A stretch of DNA of 64,000 nucleotides from Pseudonocardia petroleophila (GCF_014235185.1 NZ_CP060131.1:1061501-1125500); one strand, 5' to 3'. Counted from the stretch's first letter, positions 1 to 10,151 are shown. Program-made: numbers and translations. The notes: generated from the sequence alone by a model not told the origin.

Positions 1-837
1 GACCTCCAGCACCCGCAGCAGCGCCCCGCTGCCCGCCTCCTCCAGCTCTCCGGCCGGCACCAGCAGCGACGACAGGACCGCGATCACCACGTAGATCGCG
101 GCGGCCGCCCCCATCCCCCACAGCATCGCCCGCGGGAAGATCTTCGCCGGGCTGTGGCACTCCTCGGCCATGTTCACCGAGTCCTCGAAGCCGACCATCG
201 CGAAGAACGCGAGCCCGGTGGCGCTGGTGATCGCCAGCAGGGCCGTCGAGTCGCCCGTGTCGATCTGGGTGAGCCGGGCGGGCTCGCCCTGGCCCTGCGC
301 CACCGCGTAGAGCCCCACGCCGATGATCAGTAGCAGGCCGGACAGCTCGATGACCGTGAGCACCACGTTGGCCTTGACCGACTCCCCCACCCCGCGGAAG
401 TTGATCAGGGCGAGGCCGAGGATGAACGCGCCCGCGACGGCCCAGGTGGGCAGCTCGACGAACTCGCGCAGGTAGGTGTCGCCGAACGCCTTCGCCGCCG
501 TCGCCGCCGACGTCACCCCGGACGCCATCACGGTGAAGGTGACCATGAAGGTCAGGAAGTTGATGCCGAACGCCTTGTGCGTGTACAGCGCGGCCCCGGC
601 CGCCCGCGGGTACTTGCCGACGAGCTCCAGGTAGCTGAACGCCGTGAGGAAGGCGACGACGAACGCCAGGAGGAACGGCAGCCACAGCGCGCCGCCGATC
701 TTCCCCGCGACCGAGCCCATCAGCGCGTAGATGCCCGCGCCGAGGATGTCGCCGATCACGAAGAACAGCAGCAGCTTCGGCCCGATCGCGCGCTTCAGCT
801 CAGGCTGGGCTGTGGCCGTGGTCACCCCGTCGCTCAT
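1..837 (-). CDS. APC-family amino acid permease (C-terminus outside window)
   Basis: Reading leftward from the ATG at 837 gives 279 residues that run off the window edge. The product is an inner-membrane amino acid/polyamine-organocation transporter. The N-terminus carries the glycine-rich first helix typical of APC carriers (VIGDILGAGIYALMG, about residues 27-41), followed by alternating hydrophobic helices, with AMVGFEDSVNMAEE near residue 220 matching the conserved TM6 region. About half of a usual 450-500 residue APC protein is present. There is no clear Shine-Dalgarno upstream of the start. The substrate cannot be read from the sequence. It is followed closely upstream by an MFS gene in the same direction. 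Confidence 0.85.
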   Translation of the reverse strand, partial: MSDGVTTATAQPELKRAIGPKLLLFFVIGDILGAGIYALMGSVAGKIGGALWLPFLLAFVVAFLTAFSYLELVGKYPRAAGAALYTHKAFGINFLTFMVTFTVMASGVTSAATAAKAFGDTYLREFVELPTWAVAGAFILGLALINFRGVGESVKANVVLTVIELSGLLLIIGVGLYAVAQGQGEPARLTQIDTGDSTALLAITSATGLAFFAMVGFEDSVNMAEECHSPAKIFPRAMLWGMGAAAAIYVVIAVLSSLLVPAGELEEAGSGALLRVLEV

Positions 838-870
838 ACGGGGAGATGGTGAGGCATCCGGTGCGCGACG

Positions 871-2211
871 TCATCCGGAAGCGGGACCCCGGTAGCGCCA
901 GAAGTCCGGGTAGCGCCGCACGACCACCAGCGCCCCGACGACGACGGCGACCCCGCCGGCCACGACCGCGGGCCCCGGGCCCGCCAGCGCGGCCGCCGGC
1001 CCGTGCCACATGTCGGCGATCCGCGGGCCGCCCGCGACCACCACGATGAACACGCCCTGCATCCGCCCGCGCATCTCGTCGGTGGCCACGGTCTGCAGCA
1101 TCGACGAGCGGTAGACCGAGCTGACGAGGTCGGCCGCACCGCCGACGGCGAGGAACACGACGGCCAGCCACAGCGAGCTGGTCAGCCCGAACAGCGCGAT
1201 CGACACACCCCAGACGCAGATCGCGACCGTCACCGCGACGCCCTGGCGCTGCACCCGCTGCAGCCAGCCGGAGAACAGCCCGGCCAGGACCATCCCGATC
1301 GGGATGGCCGCGAACAGCAGCCCGAGCGCGGGCCCGCCCCCCGGCGGGTCGCCGAAGACCGTCTGCGACATCTCCGGGAACACGATCCGCGGCATCCCGA
1401 ACGCCATCGCGACGATGTCGATGAGGAACGACACCAGCAGCACCGGGTAGGCGGCCGCGTAGCGGAAGCCGTCGGTGATCTCGCGCAGCCCGGCCCGCCG
1501 CTTCGGCGCACCCGCCGGGCGGGGCTCCGGCGGCACCGCGGGCAGGCGCCAGGTGGCCCACAGCGTGGCGAGCAGGGCGATCGCGTCGAGCAGGTAGAGC
1601 ATCGGGAGGCCGATCACCGGGATGAGCACCCCGGCGAGCAGCGGGCCGGCGATGGCCCCGATCTGGGCGACCGTCATGTTCAGCGCGTTGGCCGCGGGCA
1701 GCTGGTCGGCCGGGAGCAGGCGCGGGATCACGGCGCTGCGGGTGGGCTGGTTGACGGCCAGCAGCCCCGACTGCAGCGCGAACAGCGACAGGATCAGCCA
1801 CACCCCGCCGACGCCGGTGGCCGAGGTGACCCACAGCAGCAGCGAGCTCGCCGCGATCCCGGATCCCGTGATCAGCAGCAGCGTCCGCCGGTCGACCGCG
1901 TCGGCGATCGCCCCGCCCCACAGCCCGAACACCACGAGCGGGACCAGGCCGAACAGCCCGGTCAGCCCGACCCAGGCCGACGACCCGGTGAGCTGGTAGA
2001 TCTGCGTCGGCACCGCGACGACCGAGAGCTGCGCCCCGATGACGGTGACGACCCCGGCGAGCCAGAGGCGGCGGTAGGACGGGGTCGCGAGCGGCCGCGT
2101 GTCGGCCAGCACGCTGCGGATGCGGGCGAACCGCCGCGTGGGCGCATCGGCCGCGACGGGCTCGGTCGGCTGCTCCGGCCGCCGGTGGGGATGGGTGGGC
2201 TGGTCCGGCAC
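871..2211 (-). CDS. MFS transporter, EntS/MFS_3-like
   Basis: Encodes a 446-residue major facilitator superfamily protein with about 12 hydrophobic segments after a polar, proline-rich N-terminus. The loop GGAIADAVDRRTLLL (about residue 99) is the MFS motif-A equivalent, and the YRRLWLAGVV start of TM1 and DEMRGRMQGV near the C-terminal half are typical of the MFS_3/EntS-like exporters. These usually export siderophores or drugs, but the substrate here is unknown. The start is a GTG. A degenerate iron-box-like sequence overlaps the start codon (2210-2228), but only about 11 of 19 bases fit, so iron control is speculative. It is oriented toward the APC permease gene. Confidence 0.8.
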   Translation of the reverse strand: MPDQPTHPHRRPEQPTEPVAADAPTRRFARIRSVLADTRPLATPSYRRLWLAGVVTVIGAQLSVVAVPTQIYQLTGSSAWVGLTGLFGLVPLVVFGLWGGAIADAVDRRTLLLITGSGIAASSLLLWVTSATGVGGVWLILSLFALQSGLLAVNQPTRSAVIPRLLPADQLPAANALNMTVAQIGAIAGPLLAGVLIPVIGLPMLYLLDAIALLATLWATWRLPAVPPEPRPAGAPKRRAGLREITDGFRYAAAYPVLLVSFLIDIVAMAFGMPRIVFPEMSQTVFGDPPGGGPALGLLFAAIPIGMVLAGLFSGWLQRVQRQGVAVTVAICVWGVSIALFGLTSSLWLAVVFLAVGGAADLVSSVYRSSMLQTVATDEMRGRMQGVFIVVVAGGPRIADMWHGPAAALAGPGPAVVAGGVAVVVGALVVVRRYPDFWRYRGPASG

Positions 2212-2318
2212 ACGTCAGGCTTACCACGCGGGCGGAACGGCGGTCCGCCGCCGACGTCCGGTTCCGCCCCACCCGTCCCGGACGTCCGGTGCGGCGTCCG
2301 TCTCAGCGGGTCGGCGTC

Positions 2319-2963
2319 TCAGGGGGCCAGGCGGCGGACCGTCCAGGTGCGGTCGCGGTCGGCCTCGAACCGCAGCCGGTCGTGCATGCGGTTGGTGCGG
2401 CCCTGCCAGAACTCCACCTGGTCGGGCACGATCCGCCAGCCGCCCCAGTGCGGCGGGACCGGCACCGGGTCGTCGCCGAAGCGCCGGGTGACGCCGGCGA
2501 GCGCGTCGTCGAGGACGCGGCGGTCGCGCACCCGCACCGACTGCGCCGACGCCCACGCCCCCAGCTGCGAGCCGCGCGGCCGCGTCGCCCAGTACGCCTG
2601 GGTCTCCTCCGCCGTGACCGCCTCGACGGTCCCGCGGACGTGCACCTGCCGGTGCTGGAGGTACCAGGGGAAGGTGGCGCTCGCGTAGCGCGTCGCGCGC
2701 AGGTCGTGGCTCTTGGCCGAGGTGTAGTTGGTGTAGAAGACGACGCCGCGGGCGTCGAGGCCCTTGCAGAGCACCGTGCGCGACGCCGGACGGCCGTCCT
2801 CCCCCGCGGTGGCCAGCACCATCGCGTTCGCCTCGACGACCCCGTCGGCCTCCGCCTCGGCCAGCCACGCGGCGAGCTGCCCGTGCCAGGTCGGGTCGAG
2901 CTGCTCGACGTCGAGCCCCTCGGACCGGTAGTCCACGCGCATGCCCGCCAGCTGATCCGTCAT
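2319..2963 (-). CDS. pdxH: pyridoxamine 5'-phosphate oxidase
   Basis: A 214-residue cytosolic FMN enzyme that oxidises pyridoxamine or pyridoxine 5'-phosphate to pyridoxal 5'-phosphate. The family signature is clear: NAMVLATAGEDGRPASRTVL at about residues 47-66 (FMN/substrate site), GVVFYTNYTSAKSHDL, and the C-terminal EFWQGRTNRMHDRLRF followed by WTVRRLAP, which matches the family's conserved end. The length is normal. I chose ATG 2963 over longer in-frame starts because a GGAGAGG ribosome site lies just upstream and the upstream extension has no family similarity. It is divergent from the citrate synthase gene, an arrangement common in actinomycetes. Confidence 0.93.
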   Translation of the reverse strand: MTDQLAGMRVDYRSEGLDVEQLDPTWHGQLAAWLAEAEADGVVEANAMVLATAGEDGRPASRTVLCKGLDARGVVFYTNYTSAKSHDLRATRYASATFPWYLQHRQVHVRGTVEAVTAEETQAYWATRPRGSQLGAWASAQSVRVRDRRVLDDALAGVTRRFGDDPVPVPPHWGGWRIVPDQVEFWQGRTNRMHDRLRFEADRDRTWTVRRLAP

Positions 2964-3235
2964 CGATCGCCTCTCCGTCACCCCGACGCGACGGTAGGTG
3001 GCCGCAGCGGCCCGGACAATCCCGGTGACCGATCCCACCCGGCTGCTGTGTTGCCTCCGCCCCATCACGGGGGCAGGGTGACGCCAACCGTGCCGCCCGA
3101 CTGCGCCCATCTGCGCCGTGCGGACGCGGTTCGCGCACGTCCGGGGCACCCGATCCGGATCTGTGCGTGCTCCGGCCGACGACGCCACCGGTGTCGACCG
3201 GGGTGTCCGAAGTCGGGACCATTCGAGGAGGACGC
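2964..3235. other. divergent intergenic region pdxH/citrate synthase
   Basis: These 272 bp separate two divergent genes and must hold both promoters. The only clear signals are the ribosome sites: GGAGAGG before pdxH and GAGGAGG (3225-3231) before the citrate synthase GTG. I see no strong hairpin or inverted repeat. Confidence 0.4.
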
Positions 3236-4399
3236 GTGTCCACTGCGTCGACGGCGCCGACCGCGCCGGGATCCGCAGCCGACGCGGAGGCGGTACCTCC
3301 GCCTCCGCCCGGTTTCAAGTCCGGCCTGGAGGGCCACGTCGCCTTCCGGACCCAGATCGCCGAACCCGACAAGGACGGCGGCGCCCTGCGCTACCGGGGC
3401 GTCGACATCGAGGACCTCGTCGGCAAGGTCAGCTTCGGCAACGTGTGGGCCCTGCTCGTCGACGGCCGGTTCGGCCCCGGGCTGCCCCCGGCGGACCCGT
3501 TCCCCATCCCGGTGCACACCGGTGACGTCCGCGTCGACGTCCAGGCCGCGCTCGCCATGCTCGCCCCGTACTGGGGCTACCGCGCCCTGCTCGACACCGA
3601 CGAGCAGGAGGCCCGCGACCAGCTCGCCCGCGCCTCCGTGATGGCCCTGTCCTACGTGGCCCAGTCGGCGCGCGGGATCGGCGTCCCCGCGGTCCCGCAG
3701 GCCCGGATCGACGAGTGCACGACGATCACCGAGCGCTTCATGACGCGCTGGCGCGGCGACCCCGACCCGGCGCACACCAAGGCCATCGACGCGTACTGGG
3801 TGTCGGCCTGCGAGCACGGCATGAACGCCTCGACGTTCACCGCGCGCGTCATCGCCTCCACCGGGGCCGACGTGGCCGCGGCCATGTCGGGCGCGATCGG
3901 CGCCATGTCCGGCCCGCTGCACGGCGGTGCGCCCGCCCGCGTGCTGCCGATGCTGGAGGAGGTCGAGCGGACCGGCGACCCGGCGGCGCTGGTCAAGGGC
4001 ATCCTCGACCGCAAGGAGAAGCTCATGGGCTTCGGGCACCGGGTCTACCGGGCCGAGGACCCGCGGGCCCGCGTGCTGCGCCGCACCTGCCAGGAGCTCG
4101 ACGCCCCGCGCTACGAGGTGGCCGTGGCCCTGGAGCAGGCGGCGCTGTCCGAGCTGCGCGAGCGCCGCCCGGACCACCCCATCGAGACCAACGTCGAGTT
4201 CTGGGCGGCGGTGATCCTCGACTTCGCCGAGGTGCCGCCCCACATGATGCCCGCGATGTTCACCAGCGCCCGCACCGCGGGCTGGTCGGCGCACATCCTG
4301 GAGCAGAAGCGCGAGAACAAGCTCGTGCGCCCGTCGGCCCAGTACATCGGCCCGGGCCCGCGCAAGCCCGAGGCCGTCGAGGGCTGGTCGGAGATCTGA
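3236..4399 (+). CDS. citA: citrate synthase (CitA/type-2 like)
   Basis: A 387-residue citrate synthase condensing acetyl-CoA and oxaloacetate at the entry of the TCA cycle. It carries the fold's histidines in SGPLHGGAP (about residue 226) and GFGHRVYRAEDPR (about 265), plus the FTSARTAGWSAHILEQ region preceding the C-terminus. A proline-rich stretch (residues 21-28) precedes the first helix. Start GTG 3236 sits behind GAGGAGG at ideal distance; the in-frame upstream ATG at 3167 would add 23 residues without family similarity. Gene order with serC and sepH nearby resembles the Rv0889c (citA) region of M. tuberculosis, which supports CitA rather than GltA2. Confidence 0.9.
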   Translation: MSTASTAPTAPGSAADAEAVPPPPPGFKSGLEGHVAFRTQIAEPDKDGGALRYRGVDIEDLVGKVSFGNVWALLVDGRFGPGLPPADPFPIPVHTGDVRVDVQAALAMLAPYWGYRALLDTDEQEARDQLARASVMALSYVAQSARGIGVPAVPQARIDECTTITERFMTRWRGDPDPAHTKAIDAYWVSACEHGMNASTFTARVIASTGADVAAAMSGAIGAMSGPLHGGAPARVLPMLEEVERTGDPAALVKGILDRKEKLMGFGHRVYRAEDPRARVLRRTCQELDAPRYEVAVALEQAALSELRERRPDHPIETNVEFWAAVILDFAEVPPHMMPAMFTSARTAGWSAHILEQKRENKLVRPSAQYIGPGPRKPEAVEGWSEI

Positions 4400-4404
4400 C
4401 CGTG

Positions 4405-4437
4405 CGCGGAAACGGCGGCCCCGGCCGCCGTTTCCGC
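4405..4437. terminator. hairpin between convergent citA and MFS gene
   Basis: The arms GCGGAAACGGCGG and CCGCCGTTTCCGC form a perfect 13-bp stem with a 7-nt loop between the two convergent stop codons. It is suitable as a bidirectional terminator. No T-tract follows, as is usual in high-GC actinomycetes. Confidence 0.65.
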
Positions 4438-4444
4438 GCACGAC

Positions 4445-5704
4445 CTACACCGGGACCGGCTCCCGGCGCACCATCAGCGACAGCACTCCGGCCAGCAGGC
4501 ACAGCGCCCCGCCGATCTGCCAGGCCAGGTCGTAGGCGCCGATCTGGTCGCGCACCACGCCGGCGCCCAGCGCCATCAGCGCCGCCCCGACCTGGTGGCT
4601 CGCGAACACCCAGCCGAACACCACCGGCGCCCGCGCGCCGAAGATCTCCCGGCACAGCGCCATGGTCGGCGGGATCGTGGCCACCCAGTCCAGGCCGTAG
4701 AAGATGATGAACGCCAGCATGGTCAGCTGGATGTCCGGCCCGAACAGGGCCGGCAGCGCGGCGAGGGAGACCCCGCGCAGCACGTAGTAGACGAGCAGCA
4801 GCACCCGCGGGTCGTAGCGGTCGGTGAGCCAGCCCGACGCGGTGGTGCCCGCGATGTCGAACAGGCCGACCAACGCGAGCAGCCCGGCCGCCACCGTCTG
4901 CGGCATCCCGTGGTCGTGCGCGGCGGGGATGAAGTGCGGCTGGATCAGCCCCATCGTGGTGGCGCCGCAGATCATCATGCCGGCGGCGAGGTACCAGAAC
5001 GGCCTGGTGCGCGCGGCGTCGACGAGGGCGCGCACGGCGGTGCGGCCCGCCCCGGTGCGGATCGGGTCCCTGTCGTCGGCCGCGGTGCCGCCGTAGGGCG
5101 TGACGCCCAGGTCGCGCGGGCGCTCCCGCAGGAGCAGCAGCACCAGCGGGACGACGGCGAGGGCCACCACGGCCACCCCGAGCGCGGCGGCGCGCCAGCC
5201 CGACGACTCCGCGACGAGCGCGATGACCGGCAGGAACACCAGCTGCCCGGCCGCGCCACCGGCCGTCAGGACGCCGGAGACCAGGCCGCGCCTGGCCACG
5301 AACCAGCGGCCGGTGACGGTGGCGACCAGCGCCAGTGCCATCGAGCCCGTGCCCAGCCCCACCAGCACGCCCCAGCACAGGACGAGCTGCCAGCTCGCGG
5401 TCATGAACACCGTGAGCCCGCTGCCCGCGGCCACGACGACGAGCGCCGCGGTGATCACCGGCCGAATGCCGAAGCGCTCCATCAGCGCCGCGGCGAACGG
5501 GGCGGTGAGGCCGTAGAGGGCCATGTTGACGGCGACGGCGGCCGAGATCGTGGTGACCGACCAGCCGAACTCGTTCTGCAGCGGCTCCATCAGCACGCCC
5601 GGGACCGCCCGGAACCCGGCGGCCCCGACCAGCGCCAGGAACGTCACGGCGGCGACCCACCAGGCGGGGTGGATGCGCCGGGCCGACACGCTGAGTTCGC
5701 TCAT
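4445..5704 (-). CDS. MFS transporter, OxlT/monocarboxylate-like
   Basis: A 419-residue, 12-helix MFS permease. TM1-TM2 carry GFRAVPGVLMEPLQNEFGW and the loop MERFGIRPVITAALV. A second motif-A-like loop, SGWLTDRYDPRVLLL, opens the C-terminal half. This pattern (a short N-terminus, then 'PL..EFGWS...ISAAVA') is shared with oxalate/formate-antiporter-like carriers, but the substrate is not deducible. Start: ATG 5704, preferred over the ATG four codons upstream. The gene is convergent with the citrate synthase gene (45 bp between stops; a GC-rich 'GCGGAAACGGCGG...CCGCCGTTTCCGC' hairpin lies at 4405-4437) and divergent from serC. Confidence 0.8.
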   Translation of the reverse strand: MSELSVSARRIHPAWWVAAVTFLALVGAAGFRAVPGVLMEPLQNEFGWSVTTISAAVAVNMALYGLTAPFAAALMERFGIRPVITAALVVVAAGSGLTVFMTASWQLVLCWGVLVGLGTGSMALALVATVTGRWFVARRGLVSGVLTAGGAAGQLVFLPVIALVAESSGWRAAALGVAVVALAVVPLVLLLLRERPRDLGVTPYGGTAADDRDPIRTGAGRTAVRALVDAARTRPFWYLAAGMMICGATTMGLIQPHFIPAAHDHGMPQTVAAGLLALVGLFDIAGTTASGWLTDRYDPRVLLLVYYVLRGVSLAALPALFGPDIQLTMLAFIIFYGLDWVATIPPTMALCREIFGARAPVVFGWVFASHQVGAALMALGAGVVRDQIGAYDLAWQIGGALCLLAGVLSLMVRREPVPV

Positions 5705-5753
5705 GCGACTCAGCATCGCCCATCACCCCTTCCGGCGGAAGCCCCCGGGGTGA

Positions 5754-6944
<1,191 letters not shown>

Positions 6945-7270
6945 CCCGCCGCCCCGCCCCTGTCGCCCCGCCCGTGTCGCCTCGCCCGTGTCGCAGTGGG
7001 GTGGCTCCACTGCGACCGGGCTGCAGTGAAGCCACCCCACTGCGATTCGTCTCGCGAGGGCGGGTTGCTGCGCGTAGTCACATCTGCAACATCTGCCTCA
7101 GCTTTACCTCGCGTCGCACACGTGGCACGCTGCGTGTGCGGGGGTGTGCTCAGCACTTCCTGCGACGTCAGACGGGGTGCGCCCGCCCCGGCGCGCCTCC
7201 GCGGCTGGTTGCGATTCGGCATCTACCGTCACCCGGACGGGGAGAGCCACAGAACGGTTGGAGGCCGCGG
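6945..7270. other. intergenic region serC-sepH (326 bp)
   Basis: Holds the long hairpin (6992-7044) near the serC end. A shorter inverted repeat, GCACACG (7116-7122) / CGTGTGC (7133-7139), lies about 130 bp before sepH, in the area where the sepH promoter should be. No further gene is apparent. Confidence 0.4.
6992..7044. terminator. long near-perfect hairpin after serC; each arm is itself palindromic
   Basis: The left arm (6992-7014) and right arm (7021-7044) pair over about 22 bp with one mismatch, loop of about 6 nt. In addition each arm contains CGCAGTG...CACTGCG, so each arm can fold on its own. It lies about 48 bp after the serC stop and could terminate transcription. The double-palindrome form also looks like an intergenic repeat element. 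Confidence 0.7.
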
Positions 7271-8749
7271 ATGCGCGCGCTGCGGGTCGTCGGGATCACC
7301 GAGGGCGGCGATGTCGTCCTCGAGGACTCCGGCCGTCGCGAGCGCTTCACCGTGCCCGCCGACGAGCAGTTGCGCGCCGCCGCCCGGGGGGACCTGACCA
7401 GGCTCGGGCAGATCGCGATCGAGTTGGAGAGCCAGTTGCGCCCACGAGAGATCCAGGCCCGCATCCGCGCCGGAGCGTCCGTGGAGCAGGTCGCGTCGGC
7501 CGCCGGGGTGCCCATCCAGAAGATCGAGCGGTTCGCCTACCCGGTGCTGCTGGAGCGGTCCCGCACCGCCGAGGTGGCCCAGCGGGCCCACCCGGTCCGC
7601 GCCGACGGGCCCGACGTGCGCACGCTCGGCGACGTCGTCGCCCACACGTTCGGTCTGCGCGGCCAGGAGTACACCGAGGCCGAGTGGGACTCCTGGAAGG
7701 GCGAGGACGGCAAGTGGCTCGTCGCCCTGTCCTGGCGGGCCGGCCGGTCGGACAACCGCGCCCACTGGACGTTCCAGCCCGGTGCGCACGGCGGCACCGT
7801 GACCGCCGTCGACGAGCACGCGTCGGACCTGGTCGAGGGCCTGCCCGCCCGGCCGCTGCGGCCCGTCGGCCCGGTCATCGACATCGCCCGGCCCGAGGAG
7901 CTCCCGCCGACCCCGCAGCCGGCCGCCGAGCTGCGCGCCACCGGCTCCGACGTCGTCCGCGAGCGTTCGCCGGAGTACCGCGCGCCCGAGTACCGGGGAC
8001 CGGAGCGCCGCGCCCCGCTCGACCGCACGCCCGCCGACCGGCCCGGGGTGCCGACGGGTGACCGGACCCTCCCGGACCGGCCCGCCACCGACCGGCCCGC
8101 CACCGACCGGCCCGCCACCGACCGGCCCGCCACCGACCGGCCCGCCACCGATCGCACCGTCACCGACCGCCCCGTCACCGACCGCCCCGTCACCGATCGC
8201 CCCGTCACCGATCGCACCGTCACCGACCGCGCCGCCGTCGTGGAGCGCGAGACCCCGGACCGGGCCCCGGCCGACCGCAGCGGCGTCGACCGCGGCTCCG
8301 TCGACCGCGGCTCCGTCGACCGCAGCCCCGTCGACCGCAGCGCAACCGGCCGGGGTGCCGCCACCCCGGAGGCTCCGGCCGCGGCGCCCGCCGCGCAGAC
8401 ACCTGCCGCGCCGACGCCCGCGGAGCCGGCCCCCGCGCCCGCGCCGCCCGCCGCGGAGCGAGCGGCCGAGCCCACCGCCACCGAACCGGCCGTGCCCGCC
8501 GCCACCGTGCCCGTGGCCACCGAGCCCGCCGCCACCGAGCCGGAGACCCCCGCCGAGCCCGCGCCCACGGTCGACCGGGAGAAGGCCGCCGAGCCGGCGG
8601 CCCCGCCGGCCCAGCGGCGGTCCGAGCCGGAGACCCCCGCCGAGACCCCGGCCCCCGAGCCCGCACCGGCCGCGCGCCGCACGAAGAAGGGCAAGCCCGT
8701 CATGCCCTCCTGGGACGAGGTGCTCCTCGGGGTGCGCGGGCAGCGCTGA
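7271..8749 (+). CDS. sepH: septation protein SepH (DUF3071)
   Basis: A 492-residue cell-division protein. The N-terminal DUF3071 domain (about residues 1-190) starts MRALRVVGITEGGDVVLED and includes a helix-turn-helix-like segment (IRAGASVEQVASAAGVPIQKI) and EAEWDSWKGEDGKWLVAL. In Streptomyces this family binds FtsZ and promotes filament assembly; I infer the same role here. The rest is a long disordered tail, rich in Pro/Ala/Glu, with ten 5-residue repeats, ending in a conserved basic-Trp motif (KKGKPVMPSWDEVLLGVRG). ATG 7271 has a GGAGG site 7-8 nt upstream. It is convergent with the DUF2537 gene, 9 bp between stops. Confidence 0.92.
   Translation: MRALRVVGITEGGDVVLEDSGRRERFTVPADEQLRAAARGDLTRLGQIAIELESQLRPREIQARIRAGASVEQVASAAGVPIQKIERFAYPVLLERSRTAEVAQRAHPVRADGPDVRTLGDVVAHTFGLRGQEYTEAEWDSWKGEDGKWLVALSWRAGRSDNRAHWTFQPGAHGGTVTAVDEHASDLVEGLPARPLRPVGPVIDIARPEELPPTPQPAAELRATGSDVVRERSPEYRAPEYRGPERRAPLDRTPADRPGVPTGDRTLPDRPATDRPATDRPATDRPATDRPATDRTVTDRPVTDRPVTDRPVTDRTVTDRAAVVERETPDRAPADRSGVDRGSVDRGSVDRSPVDRSATGRGAATPEAPAAAPAAQTPAAPTPAEPAPAPAPPAAERAAEPTATEPAVPAATVPVATEPAATEPETPAEPAPTVDREKAAEPAAPPAQRRSEPETPAETPAPEPAPAARRTKKGKPVMPSWDEVLLGVRGQR
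8075..8224 (+). repeat. ten tandem 15-bp repeats in the sepH linker
   Basis: Ten in-frame 15-bp units encode DRPAT (five times), DRTVT, DRPVT (three times) and DRTVT. Units differ by few bases, so the array is recent or kept homogeneous and its copy number may vary between strains. A second looser run (VDRGS/VDRSP) follows at about 8285-8340. Confidence 0.9.
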
Positions 8750-8758
8750 GGCGCGCCC

Positions 8759-9334
8759 TCAGCCCAGCAGCGACACCAGCAGCACGACCCACGCCACCAC
8801 CAGCCCGACGGCGGCCCCCATCGCGGGCCACCGCCAGAACGGCACGGTGCGCAGCAGGTAGAGCGACGGGGCCAGTCCCAGCCCGACGAGCAGGTTCGCC
8901 GGGACCCACAGCAGCCCGAACGCCTCGGCGAACGCGCTGCTGAGCTGGACGTCCCCGATCGCGACGAGCACCGCGAAGAACCCCGCGATCGGCAGCCCGG
9001 TGGCCCACGGCGTGGGCCCCGGGGGCTCGACGGCGAGCGATCGCCTGCGACCCTCGGCGCGCGGCACCGGCGACGGGACGGCCCGCACGGACTCCACGGC
9101 GCCGCTCATCGGGTCGACGTAGTCCACCGGCCGCCCGCGCACCCCGGCGACGCGGGAGGCGAGCTGGCGACCCCTGCGGCGCACGAGCTCGCGCTCGTCG
9201 GGCATCCCGGAGCGCCCCGCGGCCACGGCGAACGCCGCCCACTCGCGGAGGGCGGTCTGCAACTCGTCGGGAAGGGGCGGATCCTCCGGCCGGCGGTCCC
9301 CGAGCTCCACCCGGCCCCCCGCGGCCCGTAGCAC
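8759..9334 (-). CDS. DUF2537 membrane protein
   Basis: A 191-residue protein with a soluble, charged N-terminal half and about three to four hydrophobic helices at the C-terminus (from LPIAGFFAVLVAIGD onward). It matches the actinobacterial DUF2537 family (compare Rv0882), including its place between sepH and the SpoU methyltransferase. Function unknown. The start is GTG 9334, 4 bp after the methyltransferase stop. A TATCCT hexamer exactly 6 nt upstream of the GTG suggests it can also be transcribed as a leaderless message from inside the 3' end of the methyltransferase gene. Confidence 0.75.
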   Translation of the reverse strand: MLRAAGGRVELGDRRPEDPPLPDELQTALREWAAFAVAAGRSGMPDERELVRRRGRQLASRVAGVRGRPVDYVDPMSGAVESVRAVPSPVPRAEGRRRSLAVEPPGPTPWATGLPIAGFFAVLVAIGDVQLSSAFAEAFGLLWVPANLLVGLGLAPSLYLLRTVPFWRWPAMGAAVGLVVAWVVLLVSLLG

Positions 9335-9338
9335 CGGA

Positions 9339-10151
9339 TCAGGATACGACCGCGCCGATCGCGTGGAACGCGACCGCTCCGGCCGTGGCGACGTTGAGCG
9401 AGTCGACGCCCGTGGCCATCGGGATCCGCACGCGCAGGTCGGCCGCGGCCAGCGCCTCGTCGGTGAGCCCCGGCCCCTCGGCGCCCAGCAGCACCGCGAC
9501 CCGCCGCCCGCCCAGCCCGGCCCCGGCGAGCGGGACGGCGTCCGGTGCGGGGGTCAGCGCGGCCACCCGCAGCCCCGCGTCGCGCAGCAGGTCCAGCGCA
9601 CCCGGCCACGGGCCCGCCAGGTCGGCGAACGGCACGCGCAGCACGTGCCCCATCGAGACGCGGACGCTGCGCCGGTAGAGCGGGTCGGCGCAGCGCGGGC
9701 CGAGCAGCACCCCGTCGACGCCGAGCGCGGCGGCGTTGCGGAACAGCGAGCCCAGGTTCTCGTGGTCGTTGACGCCCTCCAGCACGGCGAGCGAGCGGGC
9801 GGTGCGCGCCAGCGCGGCGGCGTCGACGGGCGCGGCGCGGTCGGCGACGGCGAGCACCCCGCGGTTGAGGTGGAACCCGACCGCGGTGGCCATCGTGTCG
9901 GCGTCGGCCGCGTAGGCGGGGACGTCGATGGCGGCGAGGTCGTCGGCGAGCTCGTCGAGCCGCCGGGGGACGCCGAGCAGCGACCGGACGAGGTACGGCG
10001 ACGCCAGCAGCCGGCGCACCACGACCACCCCTTCGGCGATGACGAGACCGCGTCCGCCGGGCCGGTCCGGGCGGCGGTCGGCGGTGGTCAGGTCGCGGTA
10101 GTCGTCCAGCCGGGGGTCGGCCGGGTCGTCGACGGGGATGAGGGTGGCCAC
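9339..10151 (-). CDS. TrmH/SpoU-family RNA 2'-O-methyltransferase
   Basis: A 270-residue SPOUT methyltransferase, probably modifying rRNA or tRNA with S-adenosylmethionine. The three SpoU motifs are present in order: NDHENLGSLFRNAAALG (about residue 144; motif 1 with the catalytic Arg), VAVLLGAEGPGLT (motif 2) and RIPMATGVDSLNVATAG (motif 3, trefoil knot). A small N-terminal substrate-binding region precedes the catalytic domain. The start is GTG 10151 with a modest GGGAG upstream. It is the first gene of a two-gene unit with the DUF2537 gene, as in Rv0881-Rv0882. Confidence 0.87.
   Translation of the reverse strand: MATLIPVDDPADPRLDDYRDLTTADRRPDRPGGRGLVIAEGVVVVRRLLASPYLVRSLLGVPRRLDELADDLAAIDVPAYAADADTMATAVGFHLNRGVLAVADRAAPVDAAALARTARSLAVLEGVNDHENLGSLFRNAAALGVDGVLLGPRCADPLYRRSVRVSMGHVLRVPFADLAGPWPGALDLLRDAGLRVAALTPAPDAVPLAGAGLGGRRVAVLLGAEGPGLTDEALAAADLRVRIPMATGVDSLNVATAGAVAFHAIGAVVS

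Noticed and set aside
2210..2228. Iron box at the first MFS gene start
   Set aside because: Only about 11 of 19 positions fit the consensus; too weak without other support.
8075..8224. Array of regular repeats that could be read as CRISPR-like
   Set aside because: 15-bp units without spacers and in frame in sepH; a coding repeat.
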